From: Geminicoccaceae bacterium | Lineage (GTDB): Bacteria > Pseudomonadota > Alphaproteobacteria > Geminicoccales > Geminicoccaceae | DNA length: 5,937 nucleotides | Assembly: GCA_030824835.1 (NCBI GenBank) | Contig: JAPJRA010000263.1 | Location: 1-5,937 of the forward strand | Direction: 5' to 3' | Part shown: positions 5,601 through 5,937 of the stretch, piece by piece | Position numbering within the stretch: the stretch's first letter is position 1 | Layout of the letters: each line of letters starts with the position of its first letter | Made by a program: the position numbers and the translations under genes | Notes under the pieces: generated by a model | Databases searched by the model: none | Told to the model about the DNA's origin: nothing | The model's input: the letters and a program-made list of their open reading frames with translations, nothing else

Positions 5601-5937
5601 GCGACGGCTGCGCGCTCGCCGTCGATCTCGGCGGCACGCAGCTGCGCACCGCCGTCGTCGACCGCTCCGGCGCGATCCGCGCATCCGCCGTCACTGCCAC
5701 CCGTGCCCAGGACGGGCCGGCCGCCGTCATCGAGCAGATCACAGCGTTGATCGGCGAGCTGCTCGCCGCCATGCCGGCCTGCCCGATCGTCGGCCTGGGC
5801 GTCGGCGCGCCGGGACCGCTCGACCCGGTGGCCGGCATCTCCATCGCGCCGCCGACGCTTGCGGGCTGGCGCGACGTGCCGCTGGCTGCACTGCTCGAGG
5901 AACGGCTGGGCGTCGCGGTGACGGTAGAGAACGACGC
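5597..5937 (+). CDS. ROK family sugar kinase (N-terminal part)
   Basis: The frame opens at the ATG at 5597, overlapping the epimerase stop (ATGA), and runs off the window end after 113 full codons. The N-terminus ALAVDLGGTQLR (6-17) holds the ATP phosphate-binding DxGGT motif of ROK proteins. GLGVGAPGPLD (66-76) is the second family signature, and VEND (110-113) ends on the Asp expected to be the catalytic base. No DNA-binding helix-turn-helix precedes the kinase motif, so it is a kinase and not a NagC/XylR-type ROK repressor. ROK kinases phosphorylate glucose, fructose, allose, N-acetylmannosamine or N-acetylglucosamine. The zinc-binding and substrate-selecting HxxE region lies beyond the window, so the sugar cannot be assigned. 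A GGAG at 5582-5585, 11 bases upstream, is a weak ribosome site. Its position after the epimerase suggests it supplies that enzyme's phosphorylated substrate. Confidence 0.93.
   Translation, partial: MSDGCALAVDLGGTQLRTAVVDRSGAIRASAVTATRAQDGPAAVIEQITALIGELLAAMPACPIVGLGVGAPGPLDPVAGISIAPPTLAGWRDVPLAALLEERLGVAVTVEND

Larger units (their letters stand above)
1..5937 (+). other. Single translationally coupled sugar-catabolic operon (partial)
   Basis: All eight genes lie on the plus strand. Stop/start overlaps occur at 480 and 3233 (TGATG) and at 1310, 4054 and 5597 (ATGA). The remaining junctions are a 10-base gap at 2147-2156 and a gap of at most 14 bases at 4864-4877. There is no space for a promoter or a rho-independent terminator between genes, so one transcript entering from upstream is expected. 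No operator or regulator gene is visible, and both operon ends lie outside the window. Confidence 0.88.

Overview
This is a GC-rich window (well over 60% G+C by eye, with strong G/C preference at third codon positions). It most likely comes from an alphaproteobacterium such as a Rhizobiales or Rhodospirillales relative. That placement rests on composition and on the style of the sugar-transport and epimerase genes, not on a marker gene, so it is tentative.

The window lies inside one continuous plus-strand operon of eight genes, open at both ends. In order they are: the C-terminal part of a MalF/UgpA-type ABC sugar permease (1-480); a complete MalG/UgpE-type permease (480-1313); a TIM-barrel sugar isomerase/epimerase with IolE-like motifs (1310-2146); a Gfo/Idh/MocA-family NAD(P)-dependent sugar dehydrogenase (2157-3233); a second, divergent TIM-barrel sugar isomerase/epimerase (3233-4057); an alpha/beta hydrolase (4054-4863); a ribulose-phosphate 3-epimerase-like protein (start 4878, or 4860, to 5600); and the N-terminal part of a ROK-family sugar kinase (5597-5937). 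Five of the seven junctions are 1- or 4-base stop/start overlaps. The sixth is a 10-base gap carrying a Shine-Dalgarno site. The seventh is either a 4-base overlap or a 14-base gap with a strong Shine-Dalgarno site. There is no intergenic space for an internal promoter or terminator, and I see no RNA gene, mobile element, repeat array or CRISPR.

Together the genes look like an uptake and catabolic operon for a carbohydrate or polyol I cannot identify. The CUT1-type permeases would import the substrate, with the ATPase and binding protein expected outside the window. The Gfo/Idh/MocA enzyme would oxidise a hydroxyl to a ketone or lactone, and the two TIM-barrel enzymes would dehydrate, isomerise, epimerise or cleave the keto-sugar. 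The hydrolase could open a lactone or dione, or remove an acyl group. The ROK kinase and the epimerase would deliver a phosphosugar to central metabolism. Three known pathway logics fit parts of this: inositol-type (dehydrogenase then dehydratase), 3-keto-glycoside cleavage (Gfo/Idh/MocA plus TIM-barrel lyase), and the allose module alsE-alsK. None explains the whole set. The most distinctive sequence signals are Glu-to-His changes at different metal-ligand positions in the two TIM-barrel proteins, and an epimerase that keeps its catalytic residues but lacks the canonical PGFGGQ loop.
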